Shown here piece by piece: positions 26,435 through 35,531 of a stretch of 64,000 nt of DNA. The stretch's first letter is position 1, and every line of letters starts with the position of its first letter. Made by a program: the position numbers and the translations under genes. Source of the DNA: Candidatus Nitrotoga arctica (lineage in GTDB: Bacteria > Pseudomonadota > Gammaproteobacteria > Burkholderiales > Gallionellaceae); the NCBI RefSeq assembly GCF_918378365.1, contig NZ_OU912926.1, forward strand, positions 2,914,001 through 2,978,000, read 5' to 3'. The notes under the pieces were generated by a model. The model saw only the letters and a list, made by a program, of their open reading frames with translations. It did not search any database and had not been told where the DNA came from.

Positions 26435-27592
26435 ATGCGTAAATTCTGGCTTTTATTCGCACAAGCCACCACTGTCGGGCTGGCTGTATTATTTGTTATT
26501 AACACCCTGAAACCCAGTCTACTATCCTCTGCTGCGCGTAACGGCATCGTCACGCTGCATGAAAATGTAAACACCAGCACCAGCCAAATTCCTGCAGCAG
26601 GCTTCAGCGCTGCGGCGCGCAAAGTTATGCCCACCGTGGTTAATATTTTTACCAGCACCGAAATAAAGAAACCCCGACATCCGCTCATGGATGATCCACG
26701 CTTCCATTTCTTTTTTGGCGAAGAGTTCGATAATTCTCCACAACGCGGTTCTAACTTAGGCTCTGGCGTCATCATCAGCCATGACGGTTACATCCTTACC
26801 AATCATCATGTGGTTGAAGCTGCCGACCAGATCGAAGTGGCTTTGGCCGATGGGCGCAAGGCCAAAGGACGCATTATTGGTTCCGATCCAGAATCCGATC
26901 TTGCCGTCATCAAAATTGACCTGCCTGGTACCATCCCGGCTATCACCTTTAGCCGCCCAGACCAAGCGCAAGTAGGCGATATCGTGTTAGCCATCGGCAA
27001 CCCGTTCGGCGTGGGGCAAACGGTGACAATGGGCATTGTCAGTGCTGTAAAACGCAATCACCTCGGACTAAACACTTTCGAAAACTTCATCCAGACCGAC
27101 GCAGCAATTAACCCAGGCAACTCAGGCGGCGCACTGGTAGATGTAAACGGTAACCTGATTGGCATCAACAGCGCAATTTACTCGCCCAATGGGGGCTCAC
27201 TCGGTATCGGTTTCGCTATCCCTGTCAGCACGGCAAAAAAAATTATGGAGCAGATTATCCAAAATGGCTCGGTGACACGCGGCTGGGTCGGCGTAGCTGT
27301 GCAGGAACTCACTCCAGAACTAACGGAATCGTTTAACCTCGGCAATATACAAGGAGTGCTAATTTCGGAAGTGGTGCGTGGCAGTCCAGCGGACCAAGCC
27401 GGGGTGCGTGCTGGCGACATTCTCACCATGATAGATAATAAACAGCTGCTAACAGATTCAAGCTCTATGCTGGAAACCATTTCCAGTTTGCCACCCGGCA
27501 AGGTTGTCGTATTCAAGCTGTTGCGCAATCAGCGTGAAGTAGTACTGGAAGTCAAGGTTGGTAAGCGACCTAGGCCGAAAAAACTGGAATAA
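26435..27592 (+). CDS. DegS/DegQ-type periplasmic serine protease
   Basis: This is an HtrA-family protease with an uncleaved N-terminal membrane anchor (residues 5-22) and one PDZ domain, the DegS/AlgW layout. The catalytic triad is His125 in LTNHHVV, Asp155 in DPESDLAVIK and Ser230 in NPGNSGGAL. The PDZ domain covers about residues 290-380 and ends in a Lys/Arg-rich tail. DegS-type proteins cleave an anti-sigma factor during envelope stress, but no rseA or sigma-E gene is nearby, so its target is not shown. Length (385 residues) suits the one-PDZ class. It converges with tatC. Confidence 0.9.
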   Translation: MRKFWLLFAQATTVGLAVLFVINTLKPSLLSSAARNGIVTLHENVNTSTSQIPAAGFSAAARKVMPTVVNIFTSTEIKKPRHPLMDDPRFHFFFGEEFDNSPQRGSNLGSGVIISHDGYILTNHHVVEAADQIEVALADGRKAKGRIIGSDPESDLAVIKIDLPGTIPAITFSRPDQAQVGDIVLAIGNPFGVGQTVTMGIVSAVKRNHLGLNTFENFIQTDAAINPGNSGGALVDVNGNLIGINSAIYSPNGGSLGIGFAIPVSTAKKIMEQIIQNGSVTRGWVGVAVQELTPELTESFNLGNIQGVLISEVVRGSPADQAGVRAGDILTMIDNKQLLTDSSSMLETISSLPPGKVVVFKLLRNQREVVLEVKVGKRPRPKKLE

Positions 27593-27626
27593 AGCTTTAG
27601 ACTAGAAACTGAAATAAAAGGGATGG

Positions 27627-28367
27627 TTATCCGTTTTTCGTTTCAACCTCTGTCGAGTCTTTTATCATCCATCCCGCCACCACGATGCCCACTTCATACA
27701 ATAGCCACAATGGTATGGCGAGCATAAACTGCGACACCACGTCTGGGGGGGTAAGAAGCGCACCGAGAATAAACGCTCCGACAATAACGTAAGGTCGGAT
27801 TTCCTTAAGCTTGGCGATGCTTACCATATCCATTTTAACCAACACTACCACTGCCACCGGCACTTCGAAGGTAGTACCAAAAGCAAGGAACATCCCCATT
27901 ACAAAACTCAAATATTTGTCAATGTCGGTCATCACCGCGACGCCCTGTGGTGCTGCGCCACTAAAAAAACCAAATACCACGGGAAACACCACAAAATATG
28001 CAAATGCCATGCCGAAAAAAAACAACACCACACTGGCCATAACGAGTGGCAACATCAAACGCTTTTCATGTGTGTGCATTCCGGGCGCGACGAAAAGCCA
28101 AGCTTGGTACAATATATAGGGTAATGCAATAAGGAATGCAGCCATCATCGCCACTTTAAGCGGCACAAAAAATGGAGTAATAACATCAATAGCGATCATC
28201 TGCCCGCCTTTTGGTAACTTAGCGAGCATCGGTTCCGCGAGTAACGCATAAAGCTCACCTGCCCACGGAACAAGGCATATAAATACCAACAACAGTCCTC
28301 CAAAAGCATATAGGAGGCGAGTGCGCAATTCAAGCAAATGGGAAATGAAGCTTTCGCTAGTACTCAT
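27627..28367 (-). CDS. tatC: Twin-arginine translocase subunit TatC
   Basis: This is the polytopic core of the Tat export system, which recognises twin-arginine signal peptides of folded proteins. It starts SFISHLLELRTRLLYAFG, the conserved TatC opening with the Glu and Arg of the signal-binding site, and six hydrophobic helices follow (246 residues). FFVPLKVAMMAAF and the PPDVVSQ block are also typical. Its start overlaps the stop of tatB by one base, so translation is coupled. The Tat-signal ferritin-like protein at 42.8 kb is a likely client. Confidence 0.97.
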   Translation of the reverse strand: MSTSESFISHLLELRTRLLYAFGGLLLVFICLVPWAGELYALLAEPMLAKLPKGGQMIAIDVITPFFVPLKVAMMAAFLIALPYILYQAWLFVAPGMHTHEKRLMLPLVMASVVLFFFGMAFAYFVVFPVVFGFFSGAAPQGVAVMTDIDKYLSFVMGMFLAFGTTFEVPVAVVVLVKMDMVSIAKLKEIRPYVIVGAFILGALLTPPDVVSQFMLAIPLWLLYEVGIVVAGWMIKDSTEVETKNG

Positions 28368-29143
28368 TAATCAATAGGAAATCTTTTTTGCTCGGGAATA
28401 ATCTGCAACGCGGGCTGTGCCTGCTGCACCTCGGCTTGTTTTGATTGAGATACGGCACTATGAGGTTGCTGCACTAACTGGTCTTCCAATACTATTGGAT
28501 CGTTAATGCTGACTTGCTGATCTGCCTTTTGCCTCAACTGACGTAATTTTTCCTCCTGAATCTGCAAGTTGCGTGCCGCCTCTTGTTGAGCATATAAATT
28601 ACGTGTCGCCTCTTGATACGCTGATGAAAGCTTTTTAAATTCGAGCTCATCTGCCGAGCTCTCACCACTTGCTCGCACTGAACCTTCGATATTGCCGTCA
28701 CTCTGTTTACTCAATAGTGATGCGCCCTCATCTCTTTCGCTAGCTTTGGGGAAATTTTTCTGTTCTGAAGTACTCTGTTGCACGGTGGATGATTGCACCT
28801 CGGAATTCAATTGCGATTGTTGATTAATGCTCTCCCTAGCCTGCTCCACTTGCTGATTGAGTGACTGCGTGACTTCTTGAGCATGCAGGTTAAGGGTTTG
28901 CGTAACCTGATTCACTGCCTCTTCAGCACTCTTGTATTCCTTCTGCACCTTTTCCTGCAACTGACGCAATTCTTCAATTCCTATGTCCCGAGCGATGTCA
29001 GCCTTAACGCCGCTGATGTAGCGTTGCCCACGGCCCAACAAATGACCAAGGGTACGCGCTACCTTGGGTAGACGTTCAGGACCAATGACGATGAAGGCGA
29101 CCACCGCAATCACCATCATCTCGGAGAAATTGACGTCAAACAT
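28367..29143 (-). CDS. tatB: Sec-independent translocase protein TatB, long C-terminus
   Basis: TatB partners TatC in signal-peptide recognition. It begins MFDVNFSEMMVIAVVAFIVIGPERLPKVAR, the standard membrane helix plus the Glu-Arg-Leu-Pro hinge, followed by an amphipathic helix. At 258 residues it is much longer than the usual 130-170. The extra C-terminal part is Gln- and Ser-rich and predicted coiled or disordered, with repeats such as NQQVEQARESINQQ. Such tails vary between species and are probably not essential. It lies between tatA and tatC in the operon. Confidence 0.95.
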   Translation of the reverse strand: MFDVNFSEMMVIAVVAFIVIGPERLPKVARTLGHLLGRGQRYISGVKADIARDIGIEELRQLQEKVQKEYKSAEEAVNQVTQTLNLHAQEVTQSLNQQVEQARESINQQSQLNSEVQSSTVQQSTSEQKNFPKASERDEGASLLSKQSDGNIEGSVRASGESSADELEFKKLSSAYQEATRNLYAQQEAARNLQIQEEKLRQLRQKADQQVSINDPIVLEDQLVQQPHSAVSQSKQAEVQQAQPALQIIPEQKRFPID

Positions 29144-29158
29144 GGCTGCTAAATAAAT

Positions 29159-29392
29159 CTATGCGTTGGTATGACTCTTGTCTTTAACTTCGCCTTCGAT
29201 GGTCTGACCACCCTGCTCCACTTGCTTGTGGATATCATCTTTAGACACTTCTGGCTCTGATCGCATACCTTCCTTAAAGCCCTTCATCGCACCTCCTAAA
29301 TCGCTACCCATATTGCGCAATTTCTTGGTGCCGAATATAAGGATGACAACTAACAATACAATCAACCAGTGCCAGATACTGAATGAACCCAT
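29159..29392 (-). CDS. tatA: Sec-independent translocase protein TatA
   Basis: TatA is the pore-forming Tat subunit. It has 77 residues with one N-terminal helix, the [21 protein letters not shown] amphipathic block near residues 20-40 and a charged, polar tail. The FG hinge distinguishes it from TatB. It is 28 bases downstream of hinT and 15 bases upstream of tatB, so it belongs to the his-hinT-tat transcription unit. Confidence 0.96.
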   Translation of the reverse strand: MGSFSIWHWLIVLLVVILIFGTKKLRNMGSDLGGAMKGFKEGMRSEPEVSKDDIHKQVEQGGQTIEGEVKDKSHTNA

Positions 29393-29420
29393 TTTTATTT
29401 CTCCTAAAGTTTAAGTGGCG

Positions 29421-29765
29421 CTAATCCCGCCGCACCATTGGTGGAATATTGCCGCCAATAATATGAATATGCAGGTGAAACACTTCTTGCCCTCCACCCT
29501 TCCCAGTGTTTATCACCGTGCGAAAGCCGTTGTTCAATCCCTGCTCTTTTGCCAATTTAGACGTCGACAACAACATTTTTCCCAGTAGCGCCGTATGACT
29601 GTCATTAGCTTCCATCAGTGATGCCAAGTGCAACTTGGGGATCAACATGATATGCACCTGCGCAACCGGGTGGATGTCGTGGAAGGCAAGCAAATCGTCG
29701 TCATCATACACCTTTCGGCAAGGGATATCACCGCGAACTATCTTGCAAAAAATACAGTTATCCAC
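29421..29765 (-). CDS. hinT: HIT-family nucleotide hydrolase (HinT-like)
   Basis: This is a 114-residue histidine-triad protein that hydrolyses adenosine phosphoramidates. The catalytic motif HLHIHIIGG is near residue 97, and CIFCKIVRGDIP at the start contains the zinc-site cysteines. The conserved HDIHPVAQVHIMLIP block is also present. Length is standard. In betaproteobacteria the gene commonly stands between hisE and tatA, as here. A 105-base gap separates it from hisE. Confidence 0.94.
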   Translation of the reverse strand: MDNCIFCKIVRGDIPCRKVYDDDDLLAFHDIHPVAQVHIMLIPKLHLASLMEANDSHTALLGKMLLSTSKLAKEQGLNNGFRTVINTGKGGGQEVFHLHIHIIGGNIPPMVRRD

Positions 29766-29870
29766 TCTTGCCTCCTAGACCTCACCTCAACATCCTAATA
29801 ACCGGATGTAGAAAACCAGTAGATACGTGCCATACCGGTAAATTTCTTCCTGTCAATGAAAAAGTAAAAT

Positions 29871-30203
29871 CTAGGAGACGTCGTCACTCTTACGACCGGC
29901 CTTCTCATCAAGCCCGGAAACCCCTACTCGTTGCGCCAGCTCCTTCAATACATCGCTTGCACTCAAGCCATGTTGCGCCAGCAATACCATACAATGAAAC
30001 CACAGATCAGCGGTTTCGTATACCAAATGTTGTTTATCCCCGCTTTTAGCGGCCAGCAGTACTTCAGTGGTTTCTTCGCCGACTTTTTTCAGGATGGCAT
30101 CTTCGCCTTTGCTAAACAATTGGGCTACATATGAGCTTTCAACTGCTGCACCTTTGCGCGCCACTATTGTTTCCATCAATTGTTGCAGAATATCGTTTTT
30201 CAT
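29871..30203 (-). CDS. hisE: Phosphoribosyl-ATP pyrophosphatase
   Basis: This enzyme removes pyrophosphate from phosphoribosyl-ATP in the second step of histidine synthesis. It is a 110-residue all-helical MazG-like protein with [17 protein letters not shown] and [15 protein letters not shown], which hold the metal-binding Glu and Asp residues. It follows hisI after three bases and is a separate protein and not fused to HisI, unlike in Escherichia coli. Confidence 0.95.
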   Translation of the reverse strand: MKNDILQQLMETIVARKGAAVESSYVAQLFSKGEDAILKKVGEETTEVLLAAKSGDKQHLVYETADLWFHCMVLLAQHGLSASDVLKELAQRVGVSGLDEKAGRKSDDVS

Positions 30204-30206
30204 TAC

Positions 30207-30602
30207 TTATGATTTCTTCTGATAAATTTCGTCGGGCGCTTTAAGTACCGGGTCGATTTCCACCCACCTATCTTTTTCCAGACGACTAAAGAAACAACTG
30301 GCTCGCCCGGTATGACAGGCGATTCCGCCAGCCTGCTCCACTTTCAATAAAACCACATCGCCATCGCAATCAAGGCGGATTTCCTGCACTCGCTGAATAT
30401 TGCCGGACTCTTCGCCCTTGTGCCACAACTTTTTACGCGAGCGCGACCAATATGTTGCCTCACCCGACTGGACGGTACGCTTAAAAGCCTCGCGGTTCAT
30501 CCACGCCATCATCAGCACGCAACCTGTACTTGCATCCTGTGCGATGACTGGCACTAAACCGTCTGCCGCCCAGCAGACTTTATTCAACCAGATGTCGCTC
30601 AT
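30207..30602 (-). CDS. hisI: Phosphoribosyl-AMP cyclohydrolase
   Basis: The enzyme opens the adenine ring of phosphoribosyl-AMP. It has 131 residues with the blocks [30 protein letters not shown] and [14 protein letters not shown], which give the zinc and magnesium ligands, plus the [10 protein letters not shown] cysteine motif. Its ATG overlaps the hisF stop by four bases. Confidence 0.96.
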   Translation of the reverse strand: MSDIWLNKVCWAADGLVPVIAQDASTGCVLMMAWMNREAFKRTVQSGEATYWSRSRKKLWHKGEESGNIQRVQEIRLDCDGDVVLLKVEQAGGIACHTGRASCFFSRLEKDRWVEIDPVLKAPDEIYQKKS

Positions 30603-31357
30603 AACCGCACCTCAATACCTTGTTGTGCCATATATTGTTTGGCCTGTTGTATCGTGTATTCACCATAATGAAAAATACTGGCCGCCAACACCGCATCCGC
30701 ACCGCCCAGCTTCACACCGTCCACCAAGTGCTGGAGAGTGCCCGCACCGCCACTGGCAATAAGAGGAATTTCCAGCGCATCCGTCACCGCGCGAATAAGT
30801 TGTAAGTCGTAACCAATTTTGCTGCCATCACGATCCATACTGGTAAGCAGGATTTCTCCCGCGCCCAGCGCCTGCATCTTTTTAGCCCATTCCACCACAC
30901 CGAGACCGGTAGCCCGGCGTCCACCGTGGGTGAACACCTCCCAACGACCAAGCTGTATCTGTTTGGCATCTATTGCCACCACGATACATTGTGAACCATA
31001 GCGCCCTGCCGCGTCTGCCACCAATTGCGGGTTGAGCACGGCAGACGTGTTAATACTTACCTTATCGGCACCCGCATTAAGCAGGTTACGCACATCTTCC
31101 ACTTGGCGCACACCGCCACCCACAGTAAGAGGAATAAAAACTTGCTCGGCCACCTGCTCAATGATGCGAAACAGAATACCACGGTCATCGGAACTGGCAG
31201 TGATGTCGAGAAAGGTTAACTCGTCTGCGCCCTGCTCGTCGTATCGGCGCGCAATTTCTACTGGGTCGCCTGCATCCCTCAACTCAACAAAGTGGACGCC
31301 CTTGACCACGCGACCAGCGGTTACGTCTAGACAAGGAATGATACGTTTGGACAGCAT
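30599..31357 (-). CDS. hisF: Imidazole glycerol phosphate synthase, cyclase subunit
   Basis: This is the TIM-barrel subunit that joins ammonia from HisH to PRFAR to give imidazole-glycerol phosphate and AICAR. It starts [19 protein letters not shown] with the catalytic Asp, and has [27 protein letters not shown] and [12 protein letters not shown], all expected of HisF. Length (252 residues) is normal. It lies 50 bases after hisA. Confidence 0.97.
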   Translation of the reverse strand: MLSKRIIPCLDVTAGRVVKGVHFVELRDAGDPVEIARRYDEQGADELTFLDITASSDDRGILFRIIEQVAEQVFIPLTVGGGVRQVEDVRNLLNAGADKVSINTSAVLNPQLVADAAGRYGSQCIVVAIDAKQIQLGRWEVFTHGGRRATGLGVVEWAKKMQALGAGEILLTSMDRDGSKIGYDLQLIRAVTDALEIPLIASGGAGTLQHLVDGVKLGGADAVLAASIFHYGEYTIQQAKQYMAQQGIEVRL

Positions 31358-31407
31358 ATTATTTAAGTGAGTGAAGGGAGAATGGAAACCTCAAAACTTA
31401 GCTCTAC

Positions 31408-32166
31408 TTAGCTCTTCACATTTCTATTGGTGGTTAATGTATCCGCCAATTTTTGTGCCGCGGCAAAGTTCAAAGTCTCTTCATAGATAGCCCGGCCAGT
31501 TATCGCACCAGCAATCCCATTGTCCTGTACCGCGCACAGCGCATGCACATCGTCGAGGTTGGTGATACCACCGCTGGCAATGACGGGGACGGTAAGTTCA
31601 CGCGCCAGTTCCACAGTGGCGGGAATATTTACGCCAGATAACATGCCATCACGTCCAATGTCAGTGTAAATGATAGCTTCAATGCCATAACCTTCAAAAC
31701 GCTTAGCCAAATCCAGCACATCATGTCCAGTCACCTTAGACCAGCCGTCCACCGCCACTTTGCCAGCATTGGCATCGAGCCCTACCATGACGTGACCTGG
31801 GAAAGCATCGCAGGCTTCATGCAGAAAGCCTGGAGTCTTCACCGCTGCAGTACCTATAATGACATACGCTACTCCGATATCAAGGTAGCGTTCTATGGTT
31901 TCTAGATCGCGAATGCCCCCACCTAACTGAATTGGCACATCCAGCCCAACCGCTTCGACGATGCTGCGGACAGCCGCCTTGTTCTTAGGTTTGCCGGCAA
32001 AAGCGCCGTTCAGATCAACCAGGTGCAAGCGGCGCGCGCCCTGTTTTAACCAATGCAGCGCCATCGCTGCAGGATCTTCGGAAAACACCGTGGCGTCTTC
32101 CATCACCCCTTGGCGCAGGCGTACGCAATGTCCATCTTTTAAATCAATCGCGGGAATAATCAGCAT
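31408..32166 (-). CDS. hisA: ProFAR isomerase
   Basis: This is a TIM-barrel isomerase that is homologous to HisF. From the ATG at 32166 it begins [20 protein letters not shown], the standard start with the catalytic Asp; an upstream in-frame start at 32190 is not needed. [25 protein letters not shown] and [14 protein letters not shown] are also present. Length is 252 residues. It stands between hisH and hisF. Confidence 0.96.
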   Translation of the reverse strand: MLIIPAIDLKDGHCVRLRQGVMEDATVFSEDPAAMALHWLKQGARRLHLVDLNGAFAGKPKNKAAVRSIVEAVGLDVPIQLGGGIRDLETIERYLDIGVAYVIIGTAAVKTPGFLHEACDAFPGHVMVGLDANAGKVAVDGWSKVTGHDVLDLAKRFEGYGIEAIIYTDIGRDGMLSGVNIPATVELARELTVPVIASGGITNLDDVHALCAVQDNGIAGAITGRAIYEETLNFAAAQKLADTLTTNRNVKS

Positions 32167-32202
32167 GGCAGCACTATACAAGATGAACAAAAATAAAAAA
32201 AA

Positions 32203-32838
32203 TCAAACCGGCACCCAATTCACAAAGTTTTTCAACAACATCAGTCCGGCACCTTGGCTCTTCTCTGGATGAAACTGCACAGCAAATAAATTATCGCGCG
32301 CCACAGCACAAATAAACGGTTGTGGATAGCAACTAGTGGCCTGCACAAACTGCGCATCCTGGGGACATACATAGTAACTGTGCACAAAATAAAAGCGCGC
32401 GTTCTGGTCTATGCCTTCCCATAGCGGATGGTTACCATGCTGCACTTGATTCCAACCCATATGGGGCACTTTCAACTTATTATTTTGCGCATCGCACAAA
32501 TTGCTGGCGAAGCGCACTACCCTGCCCGGCAGGATAGACAATCCAGAAATGTCGCCTTCCTCACTGTGTTCAAACAGCATTTGCAAACCGATACAGATAC
32601 CGAGAAAAGGCTTGGTCCGCGCGGCATGCAGCACTGCCGCTCGCAACCCGCGCGTCTCTAACTCGCGAATACAGTCCGGCATCGCACCTTGGCCAGGGAA
32701 AACCACACGCGCCGCCTGTACGACTTCTTGCGGGTCGTCAGTCACCACGATGGACGCAGTTGGCGCAATGGTGCGCAATGCTTGATGCACCGAGCGTAGA
32801 TTGCCCATGCCGTAATCAATTATCGCAATATCTACCAT
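32203..32838 (-). CDS. hisH: Imidazole glycerol phosphate synthase, glutamine amidotransferase subunit
   Basis: This class I glutamine amidotransferase supplies ammonia to HisF. The catalytic Cys is in LGICIGLQMLFE near residue 80, and the C-terminal HPEKS provides the His-Glu dyad (VQFHPEKSQG). YGMGNLRSVHQAL opens the protein. Length (211 residues) is normal. Confidence 0.97.
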   Translation of the reverse strand: MVDIAIIDYGMGNLRSVHQALRTIAPTASIVVTDDPQEVVQAARVVFPGQGAMPDCIRELETRGLRAAVLHAARTKPFLGICIGLQMLFEHSEEGDISGLSILPGRVVRFASNLCDAQNNKLKVPHMGWNQVQHGNHPLWEGIDQNARFYFVHSYYVCPQDAQFVQATSCYPQPFICAVARDNLFAVQFHPEKSQGAGLMLLKNFVNWVPV

Positions 32839-32945
32839 AGCTGTAAGTGATTTTTATAAATCTAAATCCACAACATGCAATGCTCAATTCTATTGAGCAC
32901 ATTATCTCATTGATTACTTTGTTTATTGAAGCGCCTTGAGAATCT

Positions 32946-33533
32946 TTACAATGTACCCTTTGTGGAAGGCATCATGCCTACCATACGTGGGTCAACCTCC
33001 AGCGCCATGCGCAAGGCGCGGCCGAATGCCTTGAACACAGTTTCCGCCTGATGGTGAGCATTTTTTCCAACCAAATTGTCGATGTGCAATGTCACCAGCG
33101 CATGATTAACAAAGCCTTGAAAAAACTCATGAACCAAGTCCACATCAAATTCACCTATGTTGGAACGCACAAAATTCACATTGAACACCAAACCGGGGCG
33201 GCCGGAAATATCCAGCACTACACGCGACAGCGCCTCATCTAGTGGGACATAAGCATGGCCGTAACGACGCAACCCCTTTTTGTCTTCTACCGCTTGGCTG
33301 AACGCTTGACCAAGAGTGATGCCGATATCCTCGACTGTGTGATGCGCATCAATATGAAGATCACCCTTGGCAACGATGTCCAAATCAACCATGCCATGAC
33401 GTGCAACTTGATCGAGCATATGCTCGAGGAAAGGCAAACCGGTATCGAATTTGACCTTCCCGCTACCATCTAAATCGAGCTTGATGGTGATCTGGGTTTC
33501 CAGGGTGTTACGAGTAACTTGCGCACTACGCAT
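32946..33533 (-). CDS. hisB: Imidazole-glycerol-phosphate dehydratase
   Basis: This enzyme dehydrates imidazole-glycerol phosphate to imidazole-acetol phosphate. From the ATG at 33533 it has 195 residues with [10 protein letters not shown], the two histidine blocks [10 protein letters not shown] and GKNAHHQAE that bind Mn, and [10 protein letters not shown]. An upstream in-frame start at 33638 lies inside hisC and is rejected. The monofunctional form without phosphatase domain is the norm in betaproteobacteria. It follows hisC by 20 bases. Confidence 0.96.
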   Translation of the reverse strand: MRSAQVTRNTLETQITIKLDLDGSGKVKFDTGLPFLEHMLDQVARHGMVDLDIVAKGDLHIDAHHTVEDIGITLGQAFSQAVEDKKGLRRYGHAYVPLDEALSRVVLDISGRPGLVFNVNFVRSNIGEFDVDLVHEFFQGFVNHALVTLHIDNLVGKNAHHQAETVFKAFGRALRMALEVDPRMVGMMPSTKGTL

Positions 33534-33553
33534 AATTTTCCCTAATGGACAGC

Positions 33554-34648
33554 CTAAACAAATTGATGAATACTTTCCTGCAATGCTCGTATGAACTGTT
33601 CGTTCTCCTGCGGAGTGCCCACCGTAACGCGTAAACAATCAACTAATAGCGGGTGAGATTTGCTCAAATTCTTGATTAACACACCCCGTTTTTTCAGTCC
33701 CTGAAAAATCTTATCAGCATGCATCACACGAAATAAGATGAAATTGGCATCACTCACATAAGGTCGTACATCCGCTACCCCAACCAACCGCTCATATAAC
33801 CAAGCACGATCCTGTTTGATCTGCTCAGCCTGCCGCAACAGCACGTCGTGATGCTGCAACAATTTTTCCGCCACCTGTTGCGTCAACACACCTACATTAT
33901 ACGGCAAACGGAGCTTTTCTAACTGCGCTAGCCACACCTTGCTACCCACCATAAAGCCCAAACGCAAACCCGCCATGCCAAGCTTGGAGAATGTGCGCAT
34001 CACCAACAGATTTGGATAACGCGTCAGCATGGGCATAAAACTAGCATTGGCAAAAGCATAATAGGCTTCGTCCACCACCACCAAACCGGGGGCAGCCTCA
34101 ATAATTTGAGCAATAACTTCCGCATCAAACAGATTTCCAGTGGGATTATTTGGATAGGACAAAAACACTAGCGCGGGCTGATGTTGTTGCATGGCAGTCA
34201 GCATGGCAGGCAAGTCCAGCGCAAAATCTTCTGTCAGCGGCACACTGACATACTGCATCCCAGTGAAAGCCGCAATCATTTTGTACATCACAAATGATGG
34301 CTCGACGCTCAATAATGTAGCGTTCGGCTTAGCGACCGCAAGCGCTAACAACTGAATAATCTCATCCGACCCATTTCCAAGCAATACATCCAAACTCTGT
34401 GGTAAACCAATCACGGCGCGGATGCAGGCCTTTAGTCGTTGAGCATCGGCGTCAGGATATCGGTTGATGGCGACATCCGCCACCAGACGGGCGATTTCCT
34501 CGCGCAATGACTGTGGCAATGGATAAGGATTCTCCATCGCATCCAGTTTGACCATGCCAGTGCTGTCGGGCACAGGGTAAGCTTTCAGATCGAGTACTTC
34601 TTGACGGAGCAAGCTTTCAGGTGTTATGCCAAAATTGGTAGAAGACAT
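33554..34648 (-). CDS. hisC: Histidinol-phosphate aminotransferase
   Basis: This is a PLP-dependent fold-type I aminotransferase of 364 residues. It shows [11 protein letters not shown] near the start, [19 protein letters not shown] with the PLP-contacting Asn, [10 protein letters not shown] with the cofactor Asp, and [12 protein letters not shown], where the catalytic Lys sits. It is the first visible gene of the his operon on the minus strand. hisG and hisD, which normally precede it in betaproteobacteria, are missing upstream. Confidence 0.96.
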   Translation of the reverse strand: MSSTNFGITPESLLRQEVLDLKAYPVPDSTGMVKLDAMENPYPLPQSLREEIARLVADVAINRYPDADAQRLKACIRAVIGLPQSLDVLLGNGSDEIIQLLALAVAKPNATLLSVEPSFVMYKMIAAFTGMQYVSVPLTEDFALDLPAMLTAMQQHQPALVFLSYPNNPTGNLFDAEVIAQIIEAAPGLVVVDEAYYAFANASFMPMLTRYPNLLVMRTFSKLGMAGLRLGFMVGSKVWLAQLEKLRLPYNVGVLTQQVAEKLLQHHDVLLRQAEQIKQDRAWLYERLVGVADVRPYVSDANFILFRVMHADKIFQGLKKRGVLIKNLSKSHPLLVDCLRVTVGTPQENEQFIRALQESIHQFV

Positions 34649-34735
34649 GGATTATCGACGCTGTTAGACAGCGACATTTTATCCTAATCGCGCTAGATTC
34701 TGGTCAAATTTCCTTTGACAGTGCAATATTTTTGC

Positions 34736-34936
34736 TCAAGCCAGCGCTTCAAACCACGCCATGACGGGCACAGCAGCGGTCAAGCTGGGATGGCCTGCAA
34801 CCACCTCTGCAAGATGACAAGAATGCTGATGTGCTGGAATCCGTAGCTGAAGCTTCTCAAACGACAGGCAGTCATCATTCCACATTCCACGCTGTGCGCC
34901 CAAATTGTTCACAAGTACTGCCTTACATGGCCTTCT
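34736..34936 (-). pseudogene. Unidentified 3' gene relic upstream of hisC
   Basis: The interval 34649-35074 has no intact gene. On its minus strand a frame is open from 34936 to a TGA at 34736 and encodes about 66 residues with strong protein character: KAVLVNNLGAQRGMWND, LRIPAHQHSCHLAE and TAAVPVMAWFEALA. No start codon or N-terminal part is present, so it appears to be the 3' end of a lost gene. The family was not recognised; it does not match HisD or HisG by eye. Confidence 0.4.
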
Positions 34937-35074
34937 TCAAATCTCACTTTCCAAACCTACTGTAGCAATTTCGCTTAGTTCATCTCTACCGCTCTTGGGA
35001 CTAAGTAAAACCGAACAATCATGTACTACAAGTCTAGATAGTTTATTTACTCACAGCACAGAAAAAACAAACAA

Positions 35075-35103
35075 TTGCTAAAGTTGGCAAGCCTTCGTAT
35101 AAT
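35075..35103 (+). promoter_or_regulatory. Sigma70-type promoter of rpsT
   Basis: TTGCTA at 35075-35080 and a perfect TATAAT at 35098-35103 are spaced by 17 bases and lie 40 bases before the rpsT start codon. Confidence 0.7.
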
Positions 35104-35142
35104 TCGCCCTTTTATTGCAAGAGAAATTCTCAAGGAGTCGCC

Positions 35143-35406
35143 ATGGCAAACACTGCACAAGCTAGAAAACGCGCGAGGCAAGCGAACAAACAACGCGAAC
35201 ATAACACAAGTCTGCGTTCTGAACTGCGTACTGCCATTAAAAAAGTGGCGAAAGCTATTGAAGTCGGCGACAAAGCTGTGGCACAAGCCGTTTTCATCGA
35301 ATCCACCAGTATCGTGGACTCTATCGCCGACAAAAAGATCATTCACAAAAATAAGGCTGCGCGTCACAAGAGCCGTTTATCTGCTGCCATTAAAGCAATG
35401 GCTTAA
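35143..35406 (+). CDS. rpsT: 30S ribosomal protein S20
   Basis: This is an 87-residue, strongly basic, helical protein that binds 16S rRNA. The start [16 protein letters not shown] is the invariant S20 opening. [16 protein letters not shown] and [20 protein letters not shown] sequence near the end (here [15 protein letters not shown]) confirm it. An AGGAG ribosome site precedes the ATG at good spacing. A promoter and an intrinsic terminator bracket the gene, so it is monocistronic. Confidence 0.97.
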   Translation: MANTAQARKRARQANKQREHNTSLRSELRTAIKKVAKAIEVGDKAVAQAVFIESTSIVDSIADKKIIHKNKAARHKSRLSAAIKAMA

Positions 35407-35429
35407 GCATAACTGCACGCACTCCCAAT

Positions 35430-35457
35430 AAAGCCGACAGCACATGCTGTCGGCTTT
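35430..35457 (+). terminator. Intrinsic terminator of rpsT
   Basis: A near-perfect 13-bp inverted repeat (AAAGCCGACAGCA / TGCTGTCGGCTTT) with a two-base centre lies 24 bases after the rpsT stop and is followed by a T-rich stretch. Confidence 0.85.
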
Positions 35458-35531
35458 ATGTTTTGATTCGCCAAAGTCATGAACCACATACATCGCCTGC
35501 GACAAACATTGAACCTGTCCTGCAGGCACTA

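Noticed and set aside
33534..33638. N-terminal extension of hisB
   Set aside because: It overlaps hisC, and the 195-residue form is standard.
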